A DNA stretch of 64,000 nucleotides from Dolichospermum planctonicum. Its GTDB lineage: Bacteria > Cyanobacteriota > Cyanobacteriia > Cyanobacteriales > Nostocaceae. The stretch is from contig NZ_BJCF01000015.1 of the NCBI RefSeq assembly GCF_005402965.1, forward strand, positions 23,247 to 87,246. Reading direction: 5' to 3'. Position numbers and translations under genes: made by a program. Positions within the stretch are counted from its first letter, which is position 1; each line of letters begins with the position of its first letter. The notes below the pieces were generated by a model that was given only the letters and a program-made list of their open reading frames with translations, was not told the origin of the DNA and did no database searches. This document shows, piece by piece, positions 9,084 to 17,913 of this stretch.

Positions 9084-9344
9084 ATGTCTAAATCTGTGAT
9101 TACTATCACCGTTAAGTTATTTGCTGCTTATCAAGAAGCCTATGGAGTCTCTGAATTGATCTGGGATTTTCCTGATGGTACAATAGTTAAGTCGGTATGC
9201 GATCGCTTAATTACTGAACATCCAGAACTGACGCAGTGGAGTCAAATAACTCGCTTTGGTGTTAATTTACAATTCGTGGAAGCAGATAGGATTCTTCAAA
9301 ATGGTGACGAAGTGGTTTTAATTCCCCCAGTCAACGGTGGTTAA
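9084..9344 (+). CDS. MoaD/ThiS-family sulfur-carrier-like protein
   Basis: An 86-residue beta-grasp protein ending in VNGG. The C-terminal Gly-Gly is the tail adenylated and thiocarboxylated in MoaD/ThiS carriers. Other family features are LFAAYQEAYG near the start and NGDEVVLIPPVNGG at the end. A role in molybdopterin or another sulfur-transfer pathway fits, but no moa or thi gene is nearby, so the pathway is open. It probably shares a transcript with the J-domain gene 22 bp upstream. Confidence 0.85.
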   Translation: MSKSVITITVKLFAAYQEAYGVSELIWDFPDGTIVKSVCDRLITEHPELTQWSQITRFGVNLQFVEADRILQNGDEVVLIPPVNGG

Positions 9345-9391
9345 TAAGGACATATTCAAATACATTAAAAATAAATTACATATCATTAAAT

Positions 9392-9799
9392 ATGATTAAG
9401 TTAATTTTTACAGCTATTTTAATAATTTTCCTGACAGGTTGTACTAGTATTGCCTTATTACCAACACCAGAATTAGTGCAAAAAGCGATCGCATTCCAGC
9501 TAGAACAAACCCAACAGCAACTTAACCAACAGCTAGATTTAAACTTGCAAAAATTTGATATTCAGCGGATATCTATTACTCAACAACAACCGTTGACCAT
9601 TGGAAACTTACCAGCTTACCGGGTACAGGGAAATTATGACCTGACTGTGAAATTGCCAAAACGCAGTTTTAAACAAGTGCAAAAACCCTTTGAGGTTTAT
9701 CTGCAAATTCAGAAAGAAGGTAAAAGTTGGCGGTTATTAATACCAGAAAAAAACTGTCAATATCCTCAAATAAAAGGCAAAAGTTACTTAATTCTTTAA
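9392..9799 (+). CDS. Small putative lipoprotein of unknown function
   Basis: A 135-residue protein with a lipoprotein signal: MIKLIFTAILIIFLTGC, where LTGC is a lipobox placing the lipidated Cys at residue 17. The mature part is glutamine-rich at first (QLEQTQQQLNQQLDLNLQ), then predicted beta strand. I do not recognise a family. It lies 47 bp after the MoaD-like gene on the same strand. Envelope location is inferred from the lipobox only. Confidence 0.7.
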   Translation: MIKLIFTAILIIFLTGCTSIALLPTPELVQKAIAFQLEQTQQQLNQQLDLNLQKFDIQRISITQQQPLTIGNLPAYRVQGNYDLTVKLPKRSFKQVQKPFEVYLQIQKEGKSWRLLIPEKNCQYPQIKGKSYLIL

Positions 9800-10032
9800 A
9801 CGTTAAAAGTTCGGTATTTTTGGATAATAGTTAATAAATTCGTCACTGACTGTGTGGGCTTCTCAGGAGAATATGAATAAATTTACGACCGCTATAATCG
9901 AAAATTCCCAAGCCATGATAGATTAAACCTCTATCAATAGATATAAATTACAAAAAAACACTAATTAGGTATTGGCAGTTTTCAAGATTGCCTATATATT
10001 ATATTTCAAGATTGCATCTCCAGAAGGATTTT

Positions 10033-10926
10033 ATGGTAATTCAAAAACCGCAATGGTTTAAAACTGCTTTCCAAATCAAAGGTTCAGTAATTACTGCTAT
10101 TTATCAACGGGTGATTTTAACTGGGGCTTTTGGAGTATTAGTTTCTGTACTTTATTATAGTAAAGTCCCGGTTTCTCAACCCATTTTAGCTAGTGTTATT
10201 CCTAGTATAGTCTTAGGTTTATTATTAGTATTTCGGACAAATACAGCTTATGAACGTTTTTGGGAAGGGAGAAAATGCTGGGGTTCAATGGTTAATACTA
10301 TCCGCAATTTAGCCCGACAAATCTGGGTATGTATTGATGAAAAACGACCGGAAGATAAAGATAATAAAATTGATGCTTTAAATTTACTGGTAGCTTTTGG
10401 AATAGCGACAAAATTGCATTTACGAAGTGAACCTATCAATAGTGATTTAGAAGCATTAATACCCGAATCTAAATATATCAAATTAAAGATTATTAATAAT
10501 CCTCCTTTAGAAATTGCTTTTTGGATTAGTGATTATTTACAACAGCAGTATAATCGTAATTGTCTCAATAGTTATCAAATGGCTTCTTTGCAAGAATTGT
10601 TGAATATTTTGGTAGATAATTTAGGTGCGTGTGAACGAATTTTAAAAACACCCATGCCCCTTGCTTATGCTATTCACCTTAAACAATTATTGTTTTTATA
10701 CTGCTTCCTTTTGCCATTTCAAATAGTAGAGAGTTTGGGTTGGTGGACTGGGTTAATTTCTGCTTTAGTCAGTTTTACCTTATTCGGTATTGAAGCCATT
10801 GGTTTAGAAATTGAAAACCCCTTTGGTTATGATGAAAATGACTTACCTTTAGACGCAATTTGCAAAACTATGAAACGGAATATTGATGATATCATCAGCT
10901 TAACTCCTAGTGTGCAAAAATCATAA
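10033..10926 (+). CDS. Bestrophin-like anion channel (UPF0187/YneE family)
   Basis: A 297-residue membrane protein. The block NTAYERFWEGRKCWGSMVN near residue 70 is typical of bacterial bestrophin homologues, as is the late block GIEAIGLEIENPFGYDENDLP, which resembles the bestrophin C-terminal ENPFG motif. Hydrophobic segments occur around residues 25-60 and 215-255. I start at ATG 10033, which has AGAAGGA six bases upstream, rather than TTG at 9988. Family members form pentameric anion (sometimes cation) channels; in cyanobacteria a thylakoid or plasma-membrane role is possible. Confidence 0.88.
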   Translation: MVIQKPQWFKTAFQIKGSVITAIYQRVILTGAFGVLVSVLYYSKVPVSQPILASVIPSIVLGLLLVFRTNTAYERFWEGRKCWGSMVNTIRNLARQIWVCIDEKRPEDKDNKIDALNLLVAFGIATKLHLRSEPINSDLEALIPESKYIKLKIINNPPLEIAFWISDYLQQQYNRNCLNSYQMASLQELLNILVDNLGACERILKTPMPLAYAIHLKQLLFLYCFLLPFQIVESLGWWTGLISALVSFTLFGIEAIGLEIENPFGYDENDLPLDAICKTMKRNIDDIISLTPSVQKS

Positions 10927-10988
10927 TCAGATGGGAAACTGCTGTAATTTATCAGTTTTTATCAGTTTTTATCTGCGTTAATCTGCGG

Positions 10989-11924
10989 TTAATGATTCTC
11001 AAAATTAGATTCTGTGAGTTTGATTATAAACGGAGATACTCCCTCAACAAATGCCTGAGTAGATTCATAGGGCATAACATTTTTACCAGTTATTTTTATT
11101 CCCTGACTTTGAGATACACAATTGAGATAATGCGCTAATCTTTGATCTGGACTTTCTTGTTTGCTTTCTTTACTAATACCCAGGGAGTTTTGTCCCATAA
11201 CTAACAATGTAGGATAGGGAATTGCAGCAATATCACTACTGTAGTCTCTTTGCCAAAACCTGGCTAAAAAAGCAAATACTGCATAACGTCCATTAATATT
11301 TTTAGCATCTGCTTCCAGCATATTTAACCATTCATCATCAACATTTTCACTAGCAGCAAACAATTTTTCCACAGAGAAAGAATACAAAAATTTACGGGTG
11401 CGAGCATAGCGGAAAAAAGCATTACCTATGGGGGATGTAAAAATGCTCCAAAGTAGATTTTGTTGCCATTTAGGGGCGTTTTTAGTAATTACTGGCCAAG
11501 ATGTAGGATCAGAAAATACTAACCCAGCAATTAATTCTTTTTCCAGTTTGACTAATTCAATAGCAACTGGTAATAAAGCCCCTTGCACTACGATAATAAC
11601 AGGTTTTTTGACCACAGTTTGCAAGAAGTATTGTAACTGTTTTGCCCAGTTAATTGGTTTGTGTGCTAGAGGTGGCATATCACTTTCACCACAACCCAGT
11701 AAATCGGGATTGTAAATAGGATTTTGGTGATTTTTATCATACCATTCTCGGCAGAATCGCTGCCAAAATTGCCGTGATAATCCTACTCCTATGGGATGAA
11801 TTAACAGTAAAGGAATACCCGTTGCTGGAGAATTGAGCGGTTGATGAATTTCGTAAGCACAGCGGTAATTTTGCCACAGATAATATTGGGTAGGAGATGC
11901 TGTTTTAGATTTAGATAAGGACAT
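10989..11924 (-). CDS. Alpha/beta hydrolase-fold protein with altered nucleophile elbow
   Basis: A 311-residue protein. IPLLLIHPIGVGLS is the oxyanion-hole strand and loop, and DLLGCGESDMP is the second conserved turn. The strand where G-x-S-x-G is expected reads VIIVVQGALLPVAIELV, with Gly where the nucleophilic Ser should be. A late strand (PTLLVMGQNSLG) is present. The protein may therefore be catalytically dead or use another residue. No signal peptide is seen. It lies 36 bp downstream of the epimerase gene on the same strand and may share its transcript. The substrate is unknown. Confidence 0.8.
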   Translation of the reverse strand: MSLSKSKTASPTQYYLWQNYRCAYEIHQPLNSPATGIPLLLIHPIGVGLSRQFWQRFCREWYDKNHQNPIYNPDLLGCGESDMPPLAHKPINWAKQLQYFLQTVVKKPVIIVVQGALLPVAIELVKLEKELIAGLVFSDPTSWPVITKNAPKWQQNLLWSIFTSPIGNAFFRYARTRKFLYSFSVEKLFAASENVDDEWLNMLEADAKNINGRYAVFAFLARFWQRDYSSDIAAIPYPTLLVMGQNSLGISKESKQESPDQRLAHYLNCVSQSQGIKITGKNVMPYESTQAFVEGVSPFIIKLTESNFENH

Positions 11925-11960
11925 AATTTTAAGTTTTTATAGGGGGAGTTTTAAGAATTG

Positions 11961-12785
11961 CTAAAAAATGATGCGGGGATGAATAAATTGATAACCAGCA
12001 TCTTTAAGTTTTTGATTGGATACCCAGGCATTATAGGGGCGGATATTTTTATTATTTGCATCCCAAATAACATTAGGTAAATTATTTTTTGTCATCAGAT
12101 TATCAAGTAATTCTTTATTCGTGAGATGACTATCATCAACAAGATTATAAATACCTTCTAAGCGATGTTCACGGGCAAATTCTATAGTACCAACTATATC
12201 ATCAAGGTGAATCCAATTGGTGATATCTTCGCCATTACCAGCGCGGGTTGTTCCTGCGGCTCTAGCAAATATTTTTACCAATTCTCTACCAGGTCCATAA
12301 ATACCGCCTAAACGGAGAATACACACGCGGGTATTTTCATTATTTGCTGATAATAATATGTCTTCTGTTTTTCGTAGCAGTTGAGAATTGCGATTAGCTG
12401 GTGCTGGTGGACTTTCTTCGTCTACCCATACGCCATTTCTATCTCCATAAATTGAATAACTACCTGTATATATTACTTGACGAACATTAGGAAATTTGGG
12501 AAGTAGAGAAACTAGATTTTTAGCAGTTTCTACATAGGTTTCTTCATAGGAATCGGCGTTTTTTGCCCCTACACTTAATAAGACAACATTCTGATTTTTT
12601 AATACGGCTTTTAACCCTACTAAATCGTTACCTGGAGTGACAATAACTTTGGGTGCAATTGTTTCTAAAACTGGTATACGTTCTGGGCTAGTTGTGGTGA
12701 CAGTCAGCAGAAAATTACTGTTTGACTGCCAATATTTGCCAACTGCATAACCTACGTAACCACAACCGATGATTGCAATATTCAT
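11961..12785 (-). CDS. NAD(P)-dependent epimerase/dehydratase (SDR family)
   Basis: A 274-residue Rossmann-fold protein. I start at MNIAIIGCGYVGYAVG (12785), because the dinucleotide-binding glycines (GCGYVG) then lie at the very N-terminus. A longer frame starts at 12827 but adds a segment unlike the family. The catalytic region holds a Ser/Tyr cluster (YTGSYSIYGDR), and LRLGGIYGPGRELV is typical of extended SDRs. The substrate cannot be told. It lies upstream of the hydrolase gene (36 bp). Confidence 0.85.
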   Translation of the reverse strand: MNIAIIGCGYVGYAVGKYWQSNSNFLLTVTTTSPERIPVLETIAPKVIVTPGNDLVGLKAVLKNQNVVLLSVGAKNADSYEETYVETAKNLVSLLPKFPNVRQVIYTGSYSIYGDRNGVWVDEESPPAPANRNSQLLRKTEDILLSANNENTRVCILRLGGIYGPGRELVKIFARAAGTTRAGNGEDITNWIHLDDIVGTIEFAREHRLEGIYNLVDDSHLTNKELLDNLMTKNNLPNVIWDANNKNIRPYNAWVSNQKLKDAGYQFIHPRIIF

Positions 12786-12967
12786 GATGTTTAATAGAAC
12801 TAAAATAAATTCAACTATTTTTAACAATTACCAGTTAATAATTAAATAGTACAGGAATATGCAAGTTTTTAACTAATGGCTATTAGGTTAACTTTTTATT
12901 TCTGCCTATTCATATCTATAACGGTAGGTTGACTTGGTTTTTTGCTTTTTACCCGCTAGATTTGATT

Positions 12968-13630
12968 TTAGGTATGAATTGTACCATCTGGCATGATCGC
13001 TCCGGCTAAGTTAGCACCAATTAATTTTACCAGCAAGCGATCGCCAGAACGAATTCTTGCCCCTGTCAAATCAGCGCCCCGCAAATCAGCCCCGCTGAAA
13101 TCCGCACCAACCAAATTTGCCGAGCGTAAATTTGCCTCTCTTAAATCTGCTAAAAGTAAGTTAGCTCTAAATAAATTGGCTTCTGACAAATTCGCACCTC
13201 TCAAAATCACTTTGTGCATAAAAGTATCACTGAGATTAGACCTGCTTAAATTAGCATAACTCAAGTTTCTTCCTGATAAGTCCCGATTACTCAAGTTAGC
13301 GCGACTAAAATCTTTACCACTCAAATCTGAATTTGGCTGTGGTTGTTGATAGGTTGTTTTTGGTGAGTAAGAGTAAGTTTTGGATGGTTTATCTGGTTGA
13401 GAATTAGGGGAAAGCGGCTGTTTATCTCCTAAAGAGCGCAATTTATCCCGCGCCATATTCAATGATTTCAGCTTTTCCTGAGCTTTGTGCTGTAAACGCA
13501 GATTGTCTTTTGGGAGGCGGTCTGGGTGCCAAACAAACACTAAATCTTTATAAGCCTGATTTATTTCTTCCAGTGTGGCCCCCGGCTCTAATTCCAAGAT
13601 TCTGTAGTACCGCTCCAATTCGCTCGTCAT
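12968..13630 (-). CDS. J-domain protein with C-terminal pentapeptide repeats
   Basis: A 220-residue fusion. Residues about 5-62 are a J domain with HPD in DLVFVWHPDRLP. Residues about 63-105 are a polar, Pro/Ser/Gln-rich linker. Residues about 106-210 are pentapeptide repeats of the A(D/N)Lxx type (SRANLSNRDLSGRNLSYANL), expected to fold as a right-handed quadrilateral beta helix. The fusion suggests a DnaK co-chaperone with a beta-helix adaptor. No signal peptide. Confidence 0.92.
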   Translation of the reverse strand: MTSELERYYRILELEPGATLEEINQAYKDLVFVWHPDRLPKDNLRLQHKAQEKLKSLNMARDKLRSLGDKQPLSPNSQPDKPSKTYSYSPKTTYQQPQPNSDLSGKDFSRANLSNRDLSGRNLSYANLSRSNLSDTFMHKVILRGANLSEANLFRANLLLADLREANLRSANLVGADFSGADLRGADLTGARIRSGDRLLVKLIGANLAGAIMPDGTIHT

Positions 13631-13723
13631 GATATATTAGTGAAGATGAAGATAATAATTGAACAAATGATGGGTTATGCAGTCATTTGTTCAGTATAAC
13701 GATTGATTGCTGCTGCTATCGGC

Positions 13724-13918
13724 ATGGAATTGAACAAACTATTCAACCCACTGGCGGAAATTGTACCAGGAAGCGTCAGCAATGCCCTGAACTTATTTAG
13801 GGTTGGGAAAAAAAGTATTTTTGCGGACTTTAGGAGTCAACAGGGAAATGTGAGAATTTTTGAGAATCCTCGAAAATTTGATCCAGTGTATTTAAAATCA
13901 ATGAACTACAACATTTAA
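13724..13918 (+). CDS. Small hypothetical protein
   Basis: A possible 64-residue protein starting MELNKLFNPLAEIVPGSVSN. I start at ATG 13724; the open frame extends to a TTG at 13703. No family was recognised and no strong ribosome binding site is seen. It fills an otherwise empty 298-bp spacer between two minus-strand genes. Composition is protein-like, with no low-complexity sequence, which is the only support. Confidence 0.35.
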   Translation: MELNKLFNPLAEIVPGSVSNALNLFRVGKKSIFADFRSQQGNVRIFENPRKFDPVYLKSMNYNI

Positions 13919-13928
13919 AAACAAAGTC

Positions 13929-14420
13929 TTATCTGATCAATCCATTTCGCCAGCGACCAATGGCTTGCAAATATGCTACAACGGGGACGCGGTAGACCTC
14001 AATCACAATCCAAACAATAATTGCTAAGTGCGACAAAAAAGTTAATACTGTCCAAATCAATGGAATCCAGGTGAAAAAATCATCAGCCGCAGGGGGAAAA
14101 CAATATACCGTAATACCTATCAAAGTTGTAGGTAAAATGACAAAAGCAATGGCAGCTAAACTATAACCCCAACCTAATTCCACACCTAATAATTGAGCTT
14201 GAGTCCACTTAAATCCATTCCAATGCCAAACTAATGGTGGTTCTCTAGAAGGCATTTTCACTTGCTGTAGTTCCAAATTGACCGTAAGAATTTCGTGGCA
14301 AAAATCACAGCACATAGCCTCCATCATTGGCATTTGCGAAATTTTACCAATACGACATACTGGACATGGATAATCTTCTTGAAAGTTTAAAGATTTTGAT
14401 CTAATTGGGGAATTGTCCAT
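13929..14420 (-). CDS. Membrane protein with N-terminal zinc ribbon
   Basis: A 163-residue protein. Residues about 17-42 carry two Cys pairs (CPVC and CDFC, with an extra Cys before the second), a likely zinc ribbon. Hydrophobic segments follow at about 85-107 (YSLAAIAFVILPTTLIGITV) and 118-142 (WIPLIWTVLTFLSHLAIIVW). The region between them is Trp/Pro-rich (PPLVWHWNGFKWTQAQ). It is probably a conserved cyanobacterial membrane protein; function unknown. It lies 46 bp downstream of livF on the same strand. Confidence 0.7.
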   Translation of the reverse strand: MDNSPIRSKSLNFQEDYPCPVCRIGKISQMPMMEAMCCDFCHEILTVNLELQQVKMPSREPPLVWHWNGFKWTQAQLLGVELGWGYSLAAIAFVILPTTLIGITVYCFPPAADDFFTWIPLIWTVLTFLSHLAIIVWIVIEVYRVPVVAYLQAIGRWRNGLIR

Positions 14421-14466
14421 GATTAAACTACTCTTTTTTCAACTTTCCTATGATCTTATCTATTCC

Positions 14467-15207
14467 CTACCCTAAATAAGCCTGTTTAACTTTTTCATCT
14501 TTAATTAAATCTGAGGCTGCACCTGTTAAAATCATAGAACCTGCTTCTAATACATAGCCTCGGTCTGCAATTTTCAAAGCTAAATTAGCATTTTGTTCAA
14601 CTAATAAAATCGTAACTCCTGTTGTTCGTAAATTCTGAATAATTGTAAAAATTTCTTTAACAATCCCAGGGGCTAAACCTAAACTGGGTTCATCTAAAAG
14701 TAAGAGTTTTGGTCTACTCATTAAAGCCCGTGCAATAGCTAACATTTGTTGTTCTCCACCGCTGAGAGTTCCTGCTAATTGATTGCGTCTTTGTGCTAAC
14801 CGAGGAAATAGATCAAATTGCTGAGAAATATCTGTTTTAATGTTTTTATCTCCACGCACATAAGCCCCCAACATTAAGTTATCAAAAACCGTTTGTTTGG
14901 CTAAAATTCTCCGCCCTTCTGGACAATGGGCTAAACCAAGTTTTAACATTTCATGGCCTTGACGACGATTGATATTTCGTCCTTGATAAATAATATTTCC
15001 ACTTTGGGGATTTAGCATTTTAGAAATTGCTTTTAATGTGGTAGTTTTACCAGCACCATTTGCACCAACTAGGGTGACTACTTCACCTTTTTTAATAGTT
15101 AAATTAACTTTTTTTAAGGCTTGAATACCACCATAACTGACATTGATTTCTTGTAGATCTAAGATGATTTCCCTGGTTAATTGATGTTGATCTGTGTTCA
15201 TTATCAT
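14467..15207 (-). CDS. livF: Branched-chain/neutral amino acid ABC transporter ATPase, LivF type
   Basis: A 246-residue ABC ATPase. Walker A is GANGAGKTT, the signature is LSGGEQQML, and Walker B is LLLLDEPSLGLAP. The LivF hallmark GLAHCPEGRRILA is present. Its start overlaps the livG stop (ATGA-type, four bases), so the two are translationally coupled. It pairs with LivG at the inner face of the permease LivH-LivM. The substrate is probably branched-chain or neutral amino acids (a NatABCDE-like system in Anabaena); sequence alone cannot fix it. Confidence 0.9.
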   Translation of the reverse strand: MIMNTDQHQLTREIILDLQEINVSYGGIQALKKVNLTIKKGEVVTLVGANGAGKTTTLKAISKMLNPQSGNIIYQGRNINRRQGHEMLKLGLAHCPEGRRILAKQTVFDNLMLGAYVRGDKNIKTDISQQFDLFPRLAQRRNQLAGTLSGGEQQMLAIARALMSRPKLLLLDEPSLGLAPGIVKEIFTIIQNLRTTGVTILLVEQNANLALKIADRGYVLEAGSMILTGAASDLIKDEKVKQAYLG

Positions 15208-15962
15208 TCATTCCCTAAATAAGCGGCAATTACCTTTGGATTGTTTCTAATCAGAGATGGTTTATCCAAAGCTATTAACTGTCCAAAATCTAAAACTGCA
15301 ATCCGATCACACAATCCCATAACTAATGGTACATGATGTTCAATTATAATAATAGTGAAATGAAAGCGATCGCGCAAATCTCGAATAAATTCACTCAATT
15401 GCTGTTTTTCGTTAAGGTTCATTCCGGCCGCAGGTTCATCTAAAAGTAAAATTTGCGGTTCTAAAGCTAAAGCCCGGGCAATTTCTAGACGACGTTGATC
15501 ACCATAGGCTAAATTTTTAGCTTTTTCTTCGGTGCGATTATCTAAACCAATTAATGTTAATAATTCTAAGGCTTTTTGTCTACTGTTTTCCTCCTCCTTG
15601 ACTGCTAATGGTAAACCTAACACTCCTGTAATAATATTGCTGTGAGTGTGTAAATGTCTGGCAATAATTACATTATCTAATACCGATAATTCCCCAAATA
15701 AGCGAATATTTTGAAATGTTCTCGCAATTCCTAAACCCGCAATTTGATGAGGTGGTAATTGAGAAATTACTCGACCTTGATAAATTAATTCACCACTAGA
15801 AGGAGGAATTAAACCAGTAATTAAATTAAATAGTGTAGTTTTACCAGCGCCGTTAGGTCCAATGAAGCCAAAAATCTCTCCCTGATTAACAGAAAAAGAT
15901 AGATTATTGACTGCGACTACACCACCAAAACGACGGGTTAATTCTTTTGCTGTTAACATCAT
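15204..15962 (-). CDS. livG: Branched-chain/neutral amino acid ABC transporter ATPase, LivG type
   Basis: A 252-residue ABC ATPase. Walker A is GPNGAGKTT, the signature region reads LAYGDQRRLEIARAL, and Walker B is ILLLDEPAAGMN. LAYG in place of LSGG and the block GIARTFQNIRLF are typical of LivG. It lies between livM (77 bp) and livF (overlap). Together the two ATPases power uptake of the amino acid delivered by LivJ. Confidence 0.9.
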   Translation of the reverse strand: MMLTAKELTRRFGGVVAVNNLSFSVNQGEIFGFIGPNGAGKTTLFNLITGLIPPSSGELIYQGRVISQLPPHQIAGLGIARTFQNIRLFGELSVLDNVIIARHLHTHSNIITGVLGLPLAVKEEENSRQKALELLTLIGLDNRTEEKAKNLAYGDQRRLEIARALALEPQILLLDEPAAGMNLNEKQQLSEFIRDLRDRFHFTIIIIEHHVPLVMGLCDRIAVLDFGQLIALDKPSLIRNNPKVIAAYLGNE

Positions 15963-16039
15963 CTTAACTATGATTTATGTGATTTAAGTTCAAAAAAGGT
16001 GAAATTGTCAAGTTTGTTTGAGAAAATACTTTTTCAATG

Positions 16040-17023
16040 TTAAGGATTTCCCTTTTTCCCCTTCCCTCTTTTAGCGGTAATTGAAAATTGACAGATTCTT
16101 AGCTTTAGCTGCTTAAAAATATCAGGAGTGACTAAACCTTGGGGAAAAAATATTGTACCAATGACAATTAACAAACCAAAAATAATTAATCTGCCATCTC
16201 GTAAAAAATGGGCAAACCAATCAGGTAAACCACCTGTATCAGCGAGATTTCTTAATACTTCTGGTAAAGCTGTAAATACCATTCCTCCTAATACTGCGCC
16301 TAAAAAACTTCTAGAACCACCAATTAACACATAAGTCAAGTAAATAATACTAGCATCAAAAGTACCTTGACGGGCATTCCAAGTATTCAGAAAATGGGCG
16401 CTAATTGCGCCAACTACCCCGGCTAAAATTGAACCCAAGGTAAAGGCTAAAACTTTATAATAGGTGGGGTTAATTCCCATTGCTCCCGCTGCTAATTCAT
16501 CTTCACGGATAGCAATAAAAGCTCGGCCAATACGAATACGTTCTAGACGATAAATCACCACCATACTGATAATTAATAAAGGTAAAGCAATCCATAAATA
16601 TTCTATTGGTGTTTGGAAAGGTTGGGGAATACCAAAAATACCAACTGCACCACCTGTGATCTCTAAATTTAAAGATATCACCCGCAAAACTTCCACAAAA
16701 GCAATGGTAGCAATTGCTAAATAAATTCCTCGCAATCTTAAAGCGGGAACTCCCACGGCTACACCTAATAAACCGGAAATAATTCCAGCAATTAACATCT
16801 CAAATAATAAGATATGAATTGGGAGTAAATCACTATTAGAGATATTAGATATAAAAACTTTAGTAGAAAAAATGGCGGCAATATATCCACCTATAGCATA
16901 AAATCCCGGACTAGCTAAAGATAATTGTCCGGTCATTAATGGCAGGTAAAGTGATAGTCCCAGCAGTGAACCTAAGACCATTGAGACAATTAAAGAGCCG
17001 TAAGTAGAAAAAAATTCAGCCAT
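16040..17023 (-). CDS. livM: Branched-chain/neutral amino acid ABC transporter permease, LivM type
   Basis: A 327-residue permease with about eight to ten hydrophobic helices. Family blocks include GFYAIGGYIAA, VPALRLRGIYLAIATIAFVE and RAFIAIREDELAAGAMGIN, the cytoplasmic loop that contacts the ATPases. It should be cotranscribed with livG and livF. Its usual partner livH lies 2.85 kb upstream, behind inserted accessory genes, so livMGF either needs its own promoter near 17030-17100 or depends on read-through. Confidence 0.9.
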   Translation of the reverse strand: MAEFFSTYGSLIVSMVLGSLLGLSLYLPLMTGQLSLASPGFYAIGGYIAAIFSTKVFISNISNSDLLPIHILLFEMLIAGIISGLLGVAVGVPALRLRGIYLAIATIAFVEVLRVISLNLEITGGAVGIFGIPQPFQTPIEYLWIALPLLIISMVVIYRLERIRIGRAFIAIREDELAAGAMGINPTYYKVLAFTLGSILAGVVGAISAHFLNTWNARQGTFDASIIYLTYVLIGGSRSFLGAVLGGMVFTALPEVLRNLADTGGLPDWFAHFLRDGRLIIFGLLIVIGTIFFPQGLVTPDIFKQLKLRICQFSITAKRGKGKKGNP

Positions 17024-17102
17024 ATTTTGGTGTGGGAAACATTTTGCATTTTATAGTTAGTATACATCAATCTTGTACCTCATTGACTGACAATATGCTG
17101 TA

Positions 17103-17374
17103 TTAAGAAGCATTTATCCACCAATTTCGCAAAGGATGATTTTTTGGAGGTTGATAATGTGCTTTAATTCTAATTGCATTGAGTACATTATTTAATAATA
17201 AATGATTAACACTTTGATGCGACGTTCTCCTTTTTCAATAGCGATCATGGTGGTGCGTGCAGCGTCAATAATTTTGGCTGCATCCGCTTGAGTCATGTTG
17301 CATTTTTTACGCGCTTGTTGGAGGAGTTCTCCTAATGTCCGCAGATAAATGTTATCCAGGATGTTGGTAGTCAT
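17103..17374 (-). pseudogene. Broken XRE-type helix-turn-helix gene joined to an out-of-frame tail
   Basis: The first 53 codons encode an XRE/HTH_3 domain (LGELLQQARKKCNMTQADAA, then RTTMIAIEKGERRI). The frame then ends quickly in VLIIYY and a stop at 17192. From that same point another frame stays open for about 35 codons and reads like real protein (VNHLLLNNVLNAIRIKAHYQ, ending NHPLRNWWINAS) to a stop at 17103. This fits an XRE antitoxin/regulator truncated by a frameshift or deletion junction. The two frames and their junction are directly visible; its history is inferred. Confidence 0.6.
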
Positions 17375-17566
17375 GATGTTTCTTTGATAATGTCAGGTAA
17401 TAATTATATTAATTTAGCTATAATGTCAGGTTTTAATATAGTTGACAAATAGATTACTTGTTAATATTATAGTTACAAGTGCATCACTTGTAAATACTTT
17501 AATTCATTATTAGTCTGATTGACTAATAAGAACGATAATTTAGGAGTAGTGAATCATGGGTTAGAT

Positions 17567-17734
17567 ATGCCTTCCAAAAAACCGCAAATGACAATTCGCA
17601 TAGAAGAAGATGAATATAAATACTTAGAAGATTGGGCTGCTAGAGAGTTTCTCAGTGTTCCTCAATTAGCTAAGGTGATTGTCAAGAGAGCGATCGCCCA
17701 AAATAAAAAATCTCAACAAGTAGAATCACCATGA
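17567..17734 (+). CDS. Ribbon-helix-helix (CopG-like) DNA-binding protein
   Basis: A 55-residue protein from ATG 17567; an ATT-initiated frame from 17519 looks less likely. The sequence KPQMTIRIEEDEYKYLEDWA followed by a helix (SVPQLAKVIVKRAIA) is the strand-helix-helix pattern of CopG/RHH regulators. Its stop overlaps the next start (ATGA). It is probably the autoregulator of the three-gene cassette 17567-18290, on the opposite strand to the surrounding liv genes. Confidence 0.7.
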   Translation: MPSKKPQMTIRIEEDEYKYLEDWAAREFLSVPQLAKVIVKRAIAQNKKSQQVESP

Positions 17735-17913
17735 CAGAGGAAGAAAAAATTTCCAGACACGCAGCTACAGACAGAGATAAATGTCAAGAAATGGCTGATA
17801 AATACGGATGGGAATTATTGAAAGTAGAACCTACTAATAATAAAATTCTCAAAGTTGATTGTGTGTTTGAAGGTGAAACAGAATTTCCTAATGATCATGA
17901 GGAATCAAAATGA
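17731..17913 (+). CDS. Small acidic protein, middle gene of the RHH cassette
   Basis: A 60-residue acidic, cysteine-containing protein (TDRDKCQEMADKYGWELLKV; later KVDCVFEGETEFPND). No family recognised. It overlaps the RHH gene by four bases and the next gene by four bases, so the three are very probably translationally coupled. Nothing marks it as a membrane protein or an enzyme. Confidence 0.55.
   Translation: MTEEEKISRHAATDRDKCQEMADKYGWELLKVEPTNNKILKVDCVFEGETEFPNDHEESK

Noticed and set aside
12993..13259. 88-residue plus-strand frame rich in KSAPLKSAPTK
   Set aside because: It is the antisense of pentapeptide-repeat codons in the J-domain gene. Regular repeats on the sense strand force an open antisense frame.
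17041..17100. Possible NtcA box upstream of livM (GTAC...GTATAC)
   Set aside because: The spacing and half sites do not fit GTA-N8-TAC, so no call was made.
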